Origin: JASJAR01 sp039198225
GTDB lineage: Bacteria; Pseudomonadota; Alphaproteobacteria; Rhodobacterales; Rhodobacteraceae
DNA length: 64,000 nt
Direction of reading: 5' to 3'
Assembly: GCA_039198225.1 (NCBI GenBank)
Contig: JBCCTQ010000003.1
Coordinates: 62,001 to 126,000 of the forward strand
Position numbers and translations under genes: made by a program. The notes under the pieces were generated by a model. That model did no database searches. It saw nothing but the letters and a program-made list of their open reading frames with translations, and had not been told where the DNA came from. Positions 1 to 9,252 of this stretch are shown piece by piece. Within the stretch, counting starts at the first letter, position 1. The number at the start of each line of letters is the position of its first letter.

Positions 1-2
1 TG

Positions 3-392
3 TCGACGGTCCATGCGGAACGGGTGCTCCTTGAGGCCGATACCAGCCGGCAAAAGCGCGAATTGGTGATCGACAAAGTGGCCGCATCGGTCATCCTCCA
101 AGGGGCGCTCGATCGGATTGCCTTTATCAATGGCACGGGCACGGTATCGGATGACGAACCGGTCGCCCCGGCGGTAAAAGAACCCGATGAGGAAGAGGCG
201 CCACCGGTCCGCGAAAAGGCCGGGCGCCGCCGCGCAGATCGCAAGATCGAGGCCAAAGGTGGTCCCGCGGAAAGCGACCTCGATCCGGGCGAAACTGCCC
301 CGGGGGAGGAGCGGCCAAAGCCCGACGCAGAAACGGTCCGCCGTCGCCGGCTCATGACCCGGCGGATTGATCCCGGCGGATCCGGCAGCTAG
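3..392 (+). CDS. 3' end of an unrecognised gene (partial)
   Basis: The reading frame is open from the window edge to a stop at 390-392, so only the C-terminal part of the protein is present. A GTG at 24 could be read as a start but is more likely internal. The first ~45 residues look folded, with alternating hydrophobic positions. The rest is a charged, Pro/Glu/Arg-rich tail of low complexity, which suggests a disordered C-terminus. I do not recognise the family. The gene converges on the FAD oxidase gene, with about 120 nt between them. Confidence 0.5.
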   Translation, partial: STVHAERVLLEADTSRQKRELVIDKVAASVILQGALDRIAFINGTGTVSDDEPVAPAVKEPDEEEAPPVREKAGRRRADRKIEAKGGPAESDLDPGETAPGEERPKPDAETVRRRRLMTRRIDPGGSGS

Positions 393-513
393 CGCGTGAC
401 CGGGCGCACCGGACGGTGCCGTCGAGAACATTGCGGGCTCAGTAAAATCGCCCGTGACCCTCATTGGGCGGAGATGCGGCGAACCTAACCTGGCGCTCTG
501 GGCGAAAGTGCTC

Positions 514-1914
514 TCACGGCAAGATCTTCCCAGGGTTCAGAATGTTTTGGGGGTCGAGCGCGGTCTTGATCGCGCGCATGGCAGCGATCCCTTGCCCGTG
601 TTCGGCCTCCATATAGGAGGTCTTGCCTTGGCCTATCCCATGTTCGCCGGTCACCGTCCCGCCCATTGCGATGGCTGTTTCGGCCATCCATCCCATAAAC
701 CGTTCAGCCCGGGCTGCTTCGGCCGCATCGTCCGGCGCCATCAAAAAAATCGAGTGGAAATTCCCGTCGCCGGCATGGCCTAGGATCGGTGCGGTGATGT
801 CGTATTCGGCCGCTTTGGCAGTGGTGGCGGTCACGATCTCGGCGAGCCGAGAGATCGGCACGCAAAGATCGGTTGAGAGCGCCCGGCAGCCCGGGCGGGT
901 GGCATTGAGCGCCCAATAGGCGTCGTGGCGCGCTTGCCAGAGCTTGGTGCGTTCTTCGGCATGCCCGGTCCAGACAAACCCTTCGCCGCCATTGGAGGCG
1001 GCCAAGTCTCCGACCGTTTCGGCCTGTTCTGCCACACCCGCCTCGGAGCCGTGAAATTCGAGAAGAAGCATCGTCTCTAGCGGCAGGTCTAGCTTCGAAT
1101 AGGCATTGACGGCAGCGACCACCGTGGGGTCCAAAAGCTCGATCCGAGCCACCGGGACGCCGAGTTGCATGGTTTCGATCACCGTCTGGCAGGCGGCATC
1201 GACCGAGGGAAACGAACAGCGTGCCGCCGACATAGCTTCGGGGATCCCCTGGAGGCGGAGAGTGATCTCGGTGACGATCCCGAGCGTGCCTTCCGACCCC
1301 ACCAAAAGCCGCGTGAGGTCATACCCGGCCGACGATTTCCGCGCCCGCCCGCCTGTGCGGATGATCGACCCGTCGGCCATCACCGCCTCAAGGGCGAGGA
1401 CGTTTTCCCGCATCGTGCCATAACGGACCGCATTGGTGCCCGAGGCGCGGGTGGCTGTCATGCCCCCGAGGCTCGCATCCGCGCCGGGATCGACCGGAAA
1501 GAAAAGGCCCGTATCGCGGAGGTAGGTGTTGAGCTGGGAGCGTGTGACGCCCGGCTGGACCACGCAGTCGAGGTCTTCGGCATGGACCTCGAGCACCTGG
1601 TCCATCTTTGAAAGATCCACCGAAATGCCACCCGCGGGTGCATTGAGATGGCCTTCTAGCGACGTGCCCGTGCCGAAGGGAATGATCGGGACGGAATGGT
1701 CGGCCGCGACACGGACGATATCAGCCACCTCTTCGGTGCTTTCCGCAAATACCACCGCGTCAGGGGGTTGGTTGACGAGCCAAGTGGTGGTGTGGCCGTG
1801 CTGTCGGCGGATATCGGCGCCTGTGGAACATCGCGGGCCGAACCTTTGGGCGAGAATGCCCGTGACGGTGGCGATCCCGGTCTCGTTCCGGGGCAGGCTG
1901 GCAGGCATGGGCAT
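514..1914 (-). CDS. FAD-binding oxidase, D-lactate dehydrogenase (cytochrome)/GlcD type
   Basis: This protein of about 466 aa matches the GlcD/Dld flavoproteins, which oxidise D-2-hydroxy acids such as D-lactate or glycolate and pass electrons to the respiratory chain. The N-terminal half is a PCMH-type FAD fold: it contains PFGTGTSLEGH, a DPGADASLGGM segment, and GYDLTRLLVGSEGTLGIVTE, all typical of the family. The C-terminal FAD-oxidase domain carries HAGDGNFH and ends with TGEHGIGQGK...DPQNILNPGK. The frame is open further upstream, but ATG 1914 is chosen because GGAGGA precedes it at good spacing and the extra N-terminal residues translate the intergenic repeat at 2000-2031. The exact substrate cannot be read from sequence. 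It is transcribed away from choX. Confidence 0.9.
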   Translation of the reverse strand: MPMPASLPRNETGIATVTGILAQRFGPRCSTGADIRRQHGHTTTWLVNQPPDAVVFAESTEEVADIVRVAADHSVPIIPFGTGTSLEGHLNAPAGGISVDLSKMDQVLEVHAEDLDCVVQPGVTRSQLNTYLRDTGLFFPVDPGADASLGGMTATRASGTNAVRYGTMRENVLALEAVMADGSIIRTGGRARKSSAGYDLTRLLVGSEGTLGIVTEITLRLQGIPEAMSAARCSFPSVDAACQTVIETMQLGVPVARIELLDPTVVAAVNAYSKLDLPLETMLLLEFHGSEAGVAEQAETVGDLAASNGGEGFVWTGHAEERTKLWQARHDAYWALNATRPGCRALSTDLCVPISRLAEIVTATTAKAAEYDITAPILGHAGDGNFHSIFLMAPDDAAEAARAERFMGWMAETAIAMGGTVTGEHGIGQGKTSYMEAEHGQGIAAMRAIKTALDPQNILNPGKILP

Positions 1915-2460
1915 GGATGTCCTCCGGGGGAGGAGTGTCGCCCATTGGTTGGGTTGGATCAAGCGGCGGGCGCCGGCGGCCTTTGGCAGGCCGTGGATCG
2001 CCTCCGGCGGGAGTATTTTGGCCAGGATGAAGGGAATTTCTAAAGGGTAAGGCCTCGAAGGCTCCGCTCTTTGAAAGGACCAACGGCTACGTAGTTGGAA
2101 CTTTCGTCTAGAATTGCATGTCCCGAACGCTTTCTGCATCGCATTCGCGGCGGCTGTAGACTTTGCCAAACCGCGCGCGTTCTCAACCGCGTCTCGGCCA
2201 GAAATGAAGTTTCTTGGTTCAATTGCAGGCTTGCTGGTCCAAAAGCGGTGGCGGATGAGACTTCGATCGGTGTTGAGCTAATGCGCGGCCTGCCGTCTGG
2301 GGCGTCATTGATCGAGGCGATATGTACCTTGCGCGAAAATCAGACCCAAATCCAATGGCCTTCCGGTTGACATCCCGGGCCCCGCCTTTTTGGTTGGTGC
2401 CATCAAAAAACAGAAACAGAAACAGAAAACGCCGCAATGCCGGCCCAGAGGAGGTCCCCC
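1915..2460. other. Intergenic region between the FAD oxidase and choX
   Basis: This 546-nt divergent spacer must hold the promoters of the FAD oxidase gene (minus) and choX (plus). It carries one copy of the 32-nt repeat at 2000-2031. An open frame at 2095-2370 lacks a ribosome-binding site and recognisable protein features. No clear operator palindrome was found. Confidence 0.5.
2000..2031 (+). repeat. 32-nt intergenic repeat, copy 1
   Basis: This is one of four copies of a 32-nt element (others at 5357-5388, 20716-20747 and 24924-24955). It has a short hairpin core, CTCC-GGCG-GGAG, followed by TATTTTGG and ending CAGGATGAA. All copies are intergenic. I recall this family as widespread in Rhodobacterales; its function is unknown to me. 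Confidence 0.75.
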
Positions 2461-3387
2461 ATGCGATCGGTCCTGACCGTTTCCGCCCTTACACTCACGA
2501 TCACAGCCGGCAGCGCCCATGCCGCCTGCGAGACGATCACGTTTTCCGATGTCGGCTGGACCGACATTACCGCCACCACCGCGGCGACAACCTATATCTT
2601 CGATGCGCTTGGCTATGAGACGGATATCAAGGTCCTGTCGGTGCCGGTGACCTACGCCTCCATGGCCGAGGGGGACATCGACATCTTTCTCGGGAACTGG
2701 ATGCCGACCATGGAGGCCGATATCGCTCCTTACCGGGATGCCGGAACAGTCGATACTGTGAGGGCAAATCTCGAAGGGGCGAAGTATACTTTGGCCACCA
2801 ACGCCGCAGGGGCGGCTTTGGGAATCGACAATTTCGCGGCGATCGCGGCCAATTCGGACGCTCTTGAAGGGAAGATCTTCGGGATCGAACCCGGCAATGA
2901 CGGCAACCGGCTGATCCAAGACATGATCGACAAGAACGCTTTCGATCTCGACGGGTTCGAAGTGGTCGAAAGTTCAGAACAGGGGATGCTCGCCCAGGTG
3001 GGCCGGGCCGATGGGAAGGACGAACCAGTGGTCTTCCTCGCCTGGGAGCCCCATCCGATGAACGCCAATTACAATCTCACCTATCTCGAAGGTGGCGACG
3101 ATTTCTTCGGACCCAATCTGGGCGGTGCAACGGTGTTCACCAATACCCGCGCCGGGTTTGTGGGCGAATGCGTCAATGCGGGCGTGCTCTTGCAAAACCT
3201 CGAATTCAGCCTGGCCATGGAAAACGAGATCATGGGCGCGATCCTGAACGATGGGGCAGATCCGAGCGACGCGGCCGAGGCCTGGCTCCAAGCCAATTCG
3301 GACGTCCTCGCGGGCTGGCTCGACGGGGTCACGACGCTCGACGGCGGCGACGGGATGGTAGCGGTCAAATCCGCGCTCGGCCTTTGA
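2461..3387 (+). CDS. choX: Choline-binding periplasmic protein ChoX
   Basis: This is the solute receptor of the ChoXWV choline ABC importer, which feeds choline to glycine-betaine synthesis and catabolism. The protein is 308 aa. A signal peptide (MRSVLTVSALTLTITAGSAHA) is followed by CETITFSDVGWTDITATT, which closely matches rhizobial ChoX. The body is an OpuAC-type substrate-binding fold. ATG 2461 is preferred over an upstream in-frame start at 2437 because it follows a strong AGAGGAGG site and gives a clean signal peptide. A strong hairpin lies just after the gene, before choW. Choline rather than betaine specificity is inferred from similarity. Confidence 0.92.
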   Translation: MRSVLTVSALTLTITAGSAHAACETITFSDVGWTDITATTAATTYIFDALGYETDIKVLSVPVTYASMAEGDIDIFLGNWMPTMEADIAPYRDAGTVDTVRANLEGAKYTLATNAAGAALGIDNFAAIAANSDALEGKIFGIEPGNDGNRLIQDMIDKNAFDLDGFEVVESSEQGMLAQVGRADGKDEPVVFLAWEPHPMNANYNLTYLEGGDDFFGPNLGGATVFTNTRAGFVGECVNAGVLLQNLEFSLAMENEIMGAILNDGADPSDAAEAWLQANSDVLAGWLDGVTTLDGGDGMVAVKSALGL

Positions 3388-3392
3388 ACCCC

Positions 3393-3417
3393 TGGGCCCC
3401 GCCCGGCGCGGGGCCCA
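3393..3417 (+). promoter_or_regulatory. Intercistronic hairpin between choX and choW
   Basis: A perfect 9-bp inverted repeat (TGGGCCCCG and CGGGGCCCA) with a 7-nt loop follows the choX stop codon by a few bases. There is no T-run, so it is not a classic terminator. Similar hairpins after binding-protein genes of ABC operons often stabilise the upstream mRNA or reduce read-through, giving more receptor than membrane components. That role is inferred here. Confidence 0.75.
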
Positions 3418-3442
3418 ACGCCTTTAGGGGGTAGGAGGCGCT

Positions 3443-4282
3443 TTGCTTGACTGGTTAACCGAAACGAAAATTCCCGTGGGCACCAGCGCGCGGGCAGTTT
3501 TCGATTGGCTTCAGGTGAACGGGGCCTGGGTGTTCGACGCCCTCGATACGGGCCTCGACGGGCTTATCGAAGCGATCCTTTGGGTGCTCCAAACCCCCCA
3601 CCCCTTTGTCGTGATCGCGGCCTTCGTAGCACTCACTTGGGCACTCCAGCGAAGTTGGAAGATCTGCCTTTTCGTGGCGCTCGGGTTTCTCTTCATCCTG
3701 AACCAAGATTATTGGGAGGAGACGACCGAGAGCCTGACTTTGGTCCTGTCGGCCTGCGTGGTTTGTATGGGAGTGGGCGTGCCCATTGGGATTGCTGCGG
3801 CCCACCGACCCCGGCTCTATGCGGTGATGCGCCCGGTTCTCGACCTCATGCAGACGCTTCCCACCTTCGTCTATCTCATTCCGGCGATCGTCTTTTTCGG
3901 GATCGGCATGGTGCCGGGGCTGATCGCGACGGTGATTTTCGTCGTTCCCGCGCCGATCCGGCTGACCTATCTCGGGGTCAGCTCAACGCCTGAAAGCCTC
4001 CTCGAAGCGGCCCGCGCCTTTGGGGCCACGCCGCGCCAGACGCTGGTCAAGGTCGAGCTGCCCTACGCCTTCCCCCAGATCATGGCGGGGCTCAATCAGA
4101 CGATCATGCTGTCGCTTTCCATGGTGGTCATCGCGGCCCTTGTGGGCGCCGATGGGCTCGGCGTGCCGGTGGTCCGGGCTTTGAACCAGGTCAACACGGC
4201 TCTTGGATTTGAGTCGGGGTTTGTGATCGTTGTCGTCGCGATCATGCTCGACCGGATGTTGAACCTTAGGGGTCGGAAATGA
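3443..4282 (+). CDS. choW: Choline ABC transporter permease ChoW
   Basis: This is the membrane subunit of the choline importer, 279 aa with about six membrane segments. The binding-protein-dependent permease (EAA-loop) region is visible around residues 180-200: ESLLEAARAFGATPRQTLVKV. The chosen start is TTG 3443, preceded by AGGAGG at good spacing; no nearby ATG is as well placed. The gene sits between choX and choV and overlaps choV by 4 nt (ATGA), implying translational coupling. The soluble N-terminal helix before the first membrane span is normal for the ProW/ChoW family. Confidence 0.92.
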   Translation: MLDWLTETKIPVGTSARAVFDWLQVNGAWVFDALDTGLDGLIEAILWVLQTPHPFVVIAAFVALTWALQRSWKICLFVALGFLFILNQDYWEETTESLTLVLSACVVCMGVGVPIGIAAAHRPRLYAVMRPVLDLMQTLPTFVYLIPAIVFFGIGMVPGLIATVIFVVPAPIRLTYLGVSSTPESLLEAARAFGATPRQTLVKVELPYAFPQIMAGLNQTIMLSLSMVVIAALVGADGLGVPVVRALNQVNTALGFESGFVIVVVAIMLDRMLNLRGRK

Positions 4283-5301
4283 GCGCCGCCGTAAGCATCG
4301 ATGCGGTGTCGATCGTTTTTGGCGCGGCACCGGACAAGGCCCTTCCTTTGATGGATGAAGGCCAAGACCGGAGCGAAATCCAAACAGCGACGGGCCAAAT
4401 CCTCGGGGTTCATGATTGCACGATTGAGGTCGAGGAAGGCGAGATCCTCGTGTTGATGGGGCTTTCGGGCTCGGGGAAATCGACGCTTTTGCGAGCCGTT
4501 AATGGGCTCAACCCAGTGGTGCGGGGGGCGGTCCGGGTCGGCATGGACGGAGAGATGGTGGATGTGACCCGGTCCGATCCGGCGACCCTTCGCCGACTTC
4601 GGACCGAGGTCGTGTCGATGGTGTTTCAACAATTCGCGCTTCTGCCCTGGCGGAGCGTGCGCGACAACGTGGCCCTGCCCCTGGAAATCGCTGGCACAGC
4701 GCGGGCCGAAGCCCGGTCCCGCGTCGAAAAGCAGCTGGCACTGGTGGGCCTTGCCGATTGGGCCGACCGGAAGGTTGGCGAATTGTCCGGCGGGATGCAG
4801 CAGCGTGTGGGCCTGGCCCGCGCCTTTGTCACCGAAGCGCCGATCCTATTGATGGACGAGCCTTTTTCGGCCCTCGACCCCCTGATCCGCACCAAGCTCC
4901 AGGACGAACTTCTCGCCCTCCAATCGAGCCTCCGCCGGACCCTGATCTTTGTCAGCCACGATCTCGACGAGGCGTTTAAGCTCGGCAATAAGATTGCGAT
5001 CATGGAGGGCGGGCGGATCGTCCAGGCAGGGGCGCCAAGCGAAATTATCCAAGCGCCCAAAACCCCTTACGTCGCCGAATTCGTCCAGCATATGAACCCG
5101 CTCGGGGTATTGCGCGTCGGAGATGTGATGGGGCCTTTGGGCGGCGCTGTGGAGGGACGGATCGCGGCGGGGACGCTAATCCGCGATGCAATCGCCGAGT
5201 TGCAAGAGCATCGCGGGCCGATTGGGGTCGAAAAGGACGGGGCCCTCGTCGGCCAGATCACGGCGGAGGATCTTTTGGCGGGGTTGGCGCCCAGGGCGTG
5301 A
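4279..5301 (+). CDS. choV: Choline ABC transporter ATP-binding protein ChoV
   Basis: This is the ATPase of the choline importer, 340 aa. Walker A is GLSGSGKST, the signature is LSGGMQQRVGLARA, Walker B is ILLMDEPFSALDP, and the switch His is in FVSHDLDEA. A C-terminal regulatory part of about 70 residues resembles a single CBS-like module, ending GQITAEDLLAGLAPRA, as in ProV/OpuAA-type quaternary-amine ATPases. The gene starts inside the choW stop codon (ATGA overlap) and is the last gene of the operon. Confidence 0.92.
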   Translation: MSAAVSIDAVSIVFGAAPDKALPLMDEGQDRSEIQTATGQILGVHDCTIEVEEGEILVLMGLSGSGKSTLLRAVNGLNPVVRGAVRVGMDGEMVDVTRSDPATLRRLRTEVVSMVFQQFALLPWRSVRDNVALPLEIAGTARAEARSRVEKQLALVGLADWADRKVGELSGGMQQRVGLARAFVTEAPILLMDEPFSALDPLIRTKLQDELLALQSSLRRTLIFVSHDLDEAFKLGNKIAIMEGGRIVQAGAPSEIIQAPKTPYVAEFVQHMNPLGVLRVGDVMGPLGGAVEGRIAAGTLIRDAIAELQEHRGPIGVEKDGALVGQITAEDLLAGLAPRA

Positions 5302-5356
5302 TCCGGGGCCGCAATCGGCAACCCCCAAAAAACCCCCTCACTTACCATGCGGCGGC

Positions 5357-5388
5357 TTCATCCTGGCCAAAATACTCCCGCCGGAGGC
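5357..5388 (-). repeat. 32-nt intergenic repeat, copy 2
   Basis: This copy of the 32-nt element is in minus orientation, between choV and ftsW. It matches copy 1 base for base as far as I can see, including GGCCAGGATGAA at its end. Confidence 0.75.
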
Positions 5389-5531
5389 ATCGATCCTTTG
5401 GCGCGCCTTAACCGTCAGTGCCTAAGGATGATGCAAAGCGCCAACCTTTTGCTGGCATGGGGGCAGCGGCTTCGTTAGGATAATGCTCAGACCCGGAAAA
5501 CGGGCGAGATGAGGCAGTGAAAGGCGGTTCC

Positions 5532-6698
5532 ATGACGGAAATGGTCCATGGGTCCGTTCCCGCCAGCGGCGGGGACCCGGTTTTGCCGCGGTGGTGGCGC
5601 ACGCTCGACAAGTGGTCCTTCGGCGCGGTTTTTCTTCTTTTTGGCATTGGCATTCTTCTCGGCCTCGCCGCCTCGCCGCCCTTGGCCGAACGGCACGGGT
5701 TTGCCCCCTTCCACTATGTCGAACGTCAGGTTCTCTTCGGAGCCATCGGCCTTGGCATGATGATCGTTCTGACTATGCTCACCCCAACCCAGATCAGGCG
5801 GCTCGCCGGGCTCGGGTTTCTCGCGGCCTTTGCTGCCCTGGCTTTCTTGCCGATTTTCGGGACCGATTTCGGAAAAGGGGCGGTGCGCTGGTATTCCCTG
5901 GGGTTCGGTTCGCTCCAACCGTCGGAATTCCTAAAACCGGGCTTTATCGTCGTCGCCGGTTGGCTCATCGCGGCCTCGTCGGAAGTGGCCGGGCCACCGG
6001 GAAAAACCTATTCGCTGATCCTGGCCATGATCATCACCGCCTTTCTCGCGCTCCAGCCCGATTTCGGCCAAGCCGTGCTGATCCTCTTTGGCTGGGGGGT
6101 GATGTATTTTGTCGGCGGGGCGCCGATCACGCTTCTTTTGGGGCTTGCGGGCCTCGTCGTGGCTGCAGGGGCGTTCTTTTATAATACGTCCGAACATTTC
6201 GCCCGGCGGATCGACGGGTTTCTTTCGGCCGAAGTCGACCCCACAACCCAACTTGGCTATGCCGCCGACGCGATCAGGGAAGGTGGATTTTTTGGTGTGG
6301 GCGTGGGCGAAGGCCAGGTGAAATGGTCGCTCCCCGACGCCCATACGGACTTTATCGTCGCGGTCGCTGCCGAGGAATATGGCCTAATCCTCGTCCTGGT
6401 CCTCATCGCCCTTTACGTGACGATCGCCCTCCGCTCACTATTTAGGCTGATGGGCGAACGCGACCCCTTTATCCGCCTCGCGGGCACCGGGCTTGCGGCG
6501 ATCTTCGCGGTCCAGGCCATGATCAATATGGGCGTCGCGGTCCGGCTGATGCCGGCCAAGGGCATGACGCTCCCCTTCGTCTCCTATGGGGGCTCGTCGC
6601 TCATTGCCGGAGGGATCCTTATCGGCATGCTTTTGGCCCTCACCCGGACCCGGCCCCAAGGGCGGATCGAAGACATTTTCGCGAGGCGGAGCCCATGA
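5532..6698 (+). CDS. ftsW: Peptidoglycan glycosyltransferase/division protein FtsW
   Basis: This is a SEDS-family polytopic membrane protein of the divisome that polymerises septal peptidoglycan from lipid II with its partner class B PBP. It is 388 aa with about ten membrane segments. Family motifs include FLPIFGTDFGKGAVRWYSLGF, LQPSEFLKPGFI, the LQPDFGQA region with the catalytic Asp, and the C-terminal KGMTLPFVSYGGSSL. ATG 5532 is chosen over GTG 5517 because it matches the usual family N-terminus (MTEMVHG). It opens a string of dcw genes and overlaps murG by 4 nt. Confidence 0.93.
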   Translation: MTEMVHGSVPASGGDPVLPRWWRTLDKWSFGAVFLLFGIGILLGLAASPPLAERHGFAPFHYVERQVLFGAIGLGMMIVLTMLTPTQIRRLAGLGFLAAFAALAFLPIFGTDFGKGAVRWYSLGFGSLQPSEFLKPGFIVVAGWLIAASSEVAGPPGKTYSLILAMIITAFLALQPDFGQAVLILFGWGVMYFVGGAPITLLLGLAGLVVAAGAFFYNTSEHFARRIDGFLSAEVDPTTQLGYAADAIREGGFFGVGVGEGQVKWSLPDAHTDFIVAVAAEEYGLILVLVLIALYVTIALRSLFRLMGERDPFIRLAGTGLAAIFAVQAMINMGVAVRLMPAKGMTLPFVSYGGSSLIAGGILIGMLLALTRTRPQGRIEDIFARRSP

Positions 6699-7834
6699 AG
6701 CGCTATTGCCTCATCGCCGCCGGAGGGACCGGCGGGCATATGTTCCCGGCCCAGGCCCTCGCCGAAACCCTTCTTGAGCGGGGTTGGCGGGTAAGGCTGT
6801 CGACCGACGGGCGCGGCGCGCGCTATGCGGGCGGGTTTCCGGACGCGGTTGAGATCGCCAAAGTGCCCGCCGCGAGTTTTGCCCGGGGCGGAATATTGGG
6901 CAAACTCGCCGCCCCGTTCCGCATCATTTCCGGGATCGCTGCCGCCTATGTCGGCCTTCTGTTCGACCGACCCAATGTGGTGATCGGCTTTGGCGGCTAT
7001 CCCACGATCCCGGCCCTGGCGGCGGCGGTCCTTTTGGGCGTTCCCCGGCTCATCCACGAACAGAACGGCGTTCTCGGCCGGGTCAATCGCCTCTTTGCAC
7101 CAAGGGTCAACAGGGTCGCCTGCGGCACCTGGCCGACCGCACTTCCGAAAGGGTCGGAGGGGGTCCATATCGGCAATCCGGTCCGCCAAGCGGTCTTGGA
7201 TCGGAACGAGGCCGATTACATGCCGCCAGGCGAGCATCCGATGGCGCTTTTGGTGATCGGCGGGAGCCAGGGCGCGCGGATCCTTTCGGAAATCGTACCC
7301 GAAGCACTCGCGAACCTGCCCGGGCCCCTTCGCCGGTTTATCCGCGTCTCCCATCAAGCGCGGCCCGAAGACTTGGCCGCTGCTCAGGACGCCTATGCGA
7401 AAGCCGAGATCGACGCTGACGTTCAGCCCTTTTTCCAGGATCTGCCACGGCGCCTCGCCGAAGCCCAGCTTGTGATCAGCCGTGCGGGTGCTTCGTCTGT
7501 GGCCGACATTTCCGTCATCGGTCGCCCTGCGATCCTCATTCCCTATGCGGCCGCCGCGGGCGATCACCAATCGGCCAATGCGCGCGCACTTTCGGAAGCC
7601 CAAGCGGCGCGGGTGATACCTGAAGGTGATCTTTCGGCGACAATTCTGGCCGACGAGATCCAACGGATCTTGTCTTCGCCGGGCCTTGCCGCTTCCTATG
7701 CCGCCGCCGCACTCGGCCAAGGACGGCCGGACGCAGCCGAGCGGCTGGCCGACCTCGTTGAAACCCTCGGGCGCGGTGCGTCCCAAAGGGCGGCACAAAC
7801 CGACGCCCAAAAGACCAAAGAGGCAGAAACATGA
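6695..7834 (+). CDS. murG: UDP-GlcNAc transferase MurG
   Basis: MurG adds N-acetylglucosamine to lipid I to make lipid II at the inner face of the membrane. The protein is 379 aa with two Rossmann domains. The N-terminal GGTGGH loop (residues 9-14) and HEQNGVLGRVNRL are acceptor-side motifs. VIGGSQGAR and SRAGASSVADI...PYAAAAGDHQSANA form the UDP-GlcNAc site. It is translationally coupled to ftsW upstream (ATGA) and murC downstream (ATGA). The last ~20 residues are a charged tail. Confidence 0.94.
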   Translation: MKRYCLIAAGGTGGHMFPAQALAETLLERGWRVRLSTDGRGARYAGGFPDAVEIAKVPAASFARGGILGKLAAPFRIISGIAAAYVGLLFDRPNVVIGFGGYPTIPALAAAVLLGVPRLIHEQNGVLGRVNRLFAPRVNRVACGTWPTALPKGSEGVHIGNPVRQAVLDRNEADYMPPGEHPMALLVIGGSQGARILSEIVPEALANLPGPLRRFIRVSHQARPEDLAAAQDAYAKAEIDADVQPFFQDLPRRLAEAQLVISRAGASSVADISVIGRPAILIPYAAAAGDHQSANARALSEAQAARVIPEGDLSATILADEIQRILSSPGLAASYAAAALGQGRPDAAERLADLVETLGRGASQRAAQTDAQKTKEAET

Positions 7835-9252
7835 ACGCAGCGGCGACCAAACTTCCCACCGAAATGGGCCCGATCCACTTCGTCGGCATCGGCGGGATCG
7901 GCATGTCGGGCATCGCCGAAGTGCTTCTAAACCACGGCTACAGCGTGCAAGGCTCAGACCTTAAGTCGTCAAAAATCACCGACAGGCTGGCCCTCAAAGG
8001 CGCGAAGGTCATGATCGGGCAAAGGGCCGAGAACCTCGACGGGGCCGCGGTGGTCGTGATCTCGTCAGCGATCAAGGCGGGTAATCCCGAACTTGACGCG
8101 GCCCGGGCCCAAGGCCTTCCGGTGGTGCGCCGCGCCGAGATGCTGGCTGAGCTCATGCGGCTTCGCTCGAACATTGCCGTGGCCGGCACCCACGGGAAAA
8201 CGACCACAACAACGCTGGTGGCCACCCTACTCGACCAAGGCGGGATTGACCCCACCGTCATCAATGGCGGCATCATCCACGCCTACGGGTCCAATGCCCG
8301 GGTCGGTGCTGGCGAATGGATGGTGGTGGAGGCCGACGAAAGTGATGGAACGTTCAACCGTCTCCCGGCCACCATCGCAATCGTAACCAATATCGACCCT
8401 GAACATATGGAACATTGGGGCTCGATCGAGAACCTCCGAAAGGGGTTTTATGATTTCGTTTCGAACATTCCGTTCTATGGGCTCGCTGTGCTTTGCACCG
8501 ACCACCCCGAAGTCCAGGCCCTGGTGGGACGGATCACCGACCGGAGGGTCGTGACCTTCGGTTTCAACGCCCAGGCCGATGTCCGCGCGGTCAACCTCAC
8601 CTACAAGGCGGGCGTGGCCCATTTCGATATCGCGCTTAGCGCGGAGGACCGGGTGATCGAAAGCTGCACTCTTCCGATGCCCGGCGACCACAACGTCTCG
8701 AACGCCTTGGCAGCGGTGGCGGTCTCGCTCCATCTCGGCATGAAATCGGTAGAGATCCGCGACGCATTGGCGAGCTTTGCCGGGGTCAATCGGCGCTTTA
8801 CAAAGGTCGGCGACGTTGGGGGGATCACGGTGATCGACGATTACGGCCACCACCCGGTCGAAATCGCCGCCGTCCTAAAGGCAGCGCGGCAATCGGTCGA
8901 AGACGGGGCACGGGTCATCGCGGTCCACCAGCCCCATCGCTACAGCCGCCTTTCGTCGCTCTTCGAGGAGTTCTGCACCTGCTTTAACGAAGCCGATGTC
9001 GTGGGGATTGCTGATGTTTTCGCCGCCGGGGAAGACCCAATTGAGGGCGCGAGCCGGGACGACCTCGTCTCGGGCCTCATTCGACACGGCCATCGCCATG
9101 CCCGCGCCATAGTTTCCGAAGATGACCTCGAGCGCATGGTCCGCGAGCAGGCGCGGCCGGGGGACATCGTGGTTTGTCTTGGCGCAGGCACGATCTCGGC
9201 TTGGGCCAACGGATTGCCAGATCGGCTAGAGGAGAAGCGTCAAGCATCATGA
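7831..9252 (+). CDS. murC: UDP-N-acetylmuramate-L-alanine ligase MurC
   Basis: MurC adds L-Ala, the first peptide residue, to UDP-MurNAc in the cytoplasm. The protein is 473 aa, the normal length. The N-terminal Rossmann part has HFVGIGGIGMSGIAE. The Mur ligase ATP loop is VAGTHGKTTTT, followed by VVEADESDGTF, NIDPEHMEHWG and the C-terminal DDYGHHPVEI and VHQPHRYSR. It overlaps murG and the following DUF2484 gene by 4 nt each. Confidence 0.95.
   Translation: MNAAATKLPTEMGPIHFVGIGGIGMSGIAEVLLNHGYSVQGSDLKSSKITDRLALKGAKVMIGQRAENLDGAAVVVISSAIKAGNPELDAARAQGLPVVRRAEMLAELMRLRSNIAVAGTHGKTTTTTLVATLLDQGGIDPTVINGGIIHAYGSNARVGAGEWMVVEADESDGTFNRLPATIAIVTNIDPEHMEHWGSIENLRKGFYDFVSNIPFYGLAVLCTDHPEVQALVGRITDRRVVTFGFNAQADVRAVNLTYKAGVAHFDIALSAEDRVIESCTLPMPGDHNVSNALAAVAVSLHLGMKSVEIRDALASFAGVNRRFTKVGDVGGITVIDDYGHHPVEIAAVLKAARQSVEDGARVIAVHQPHRYSRLSSLFEEFCTCFNEADVVGIADVFAAGEDPIEGASRDDLVSGLIRHGHRHARAIVSEDDLERMVREQARPGDIVVCLGAGTISAWANGLPDRLEEKRQAS

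Noticed and set aside
2095..2370. Possible 91-aa gene upstream of choX
   Set aside because: No ribosome-binding site, no recognisable motifs, and it lies in a divergent promoter region.
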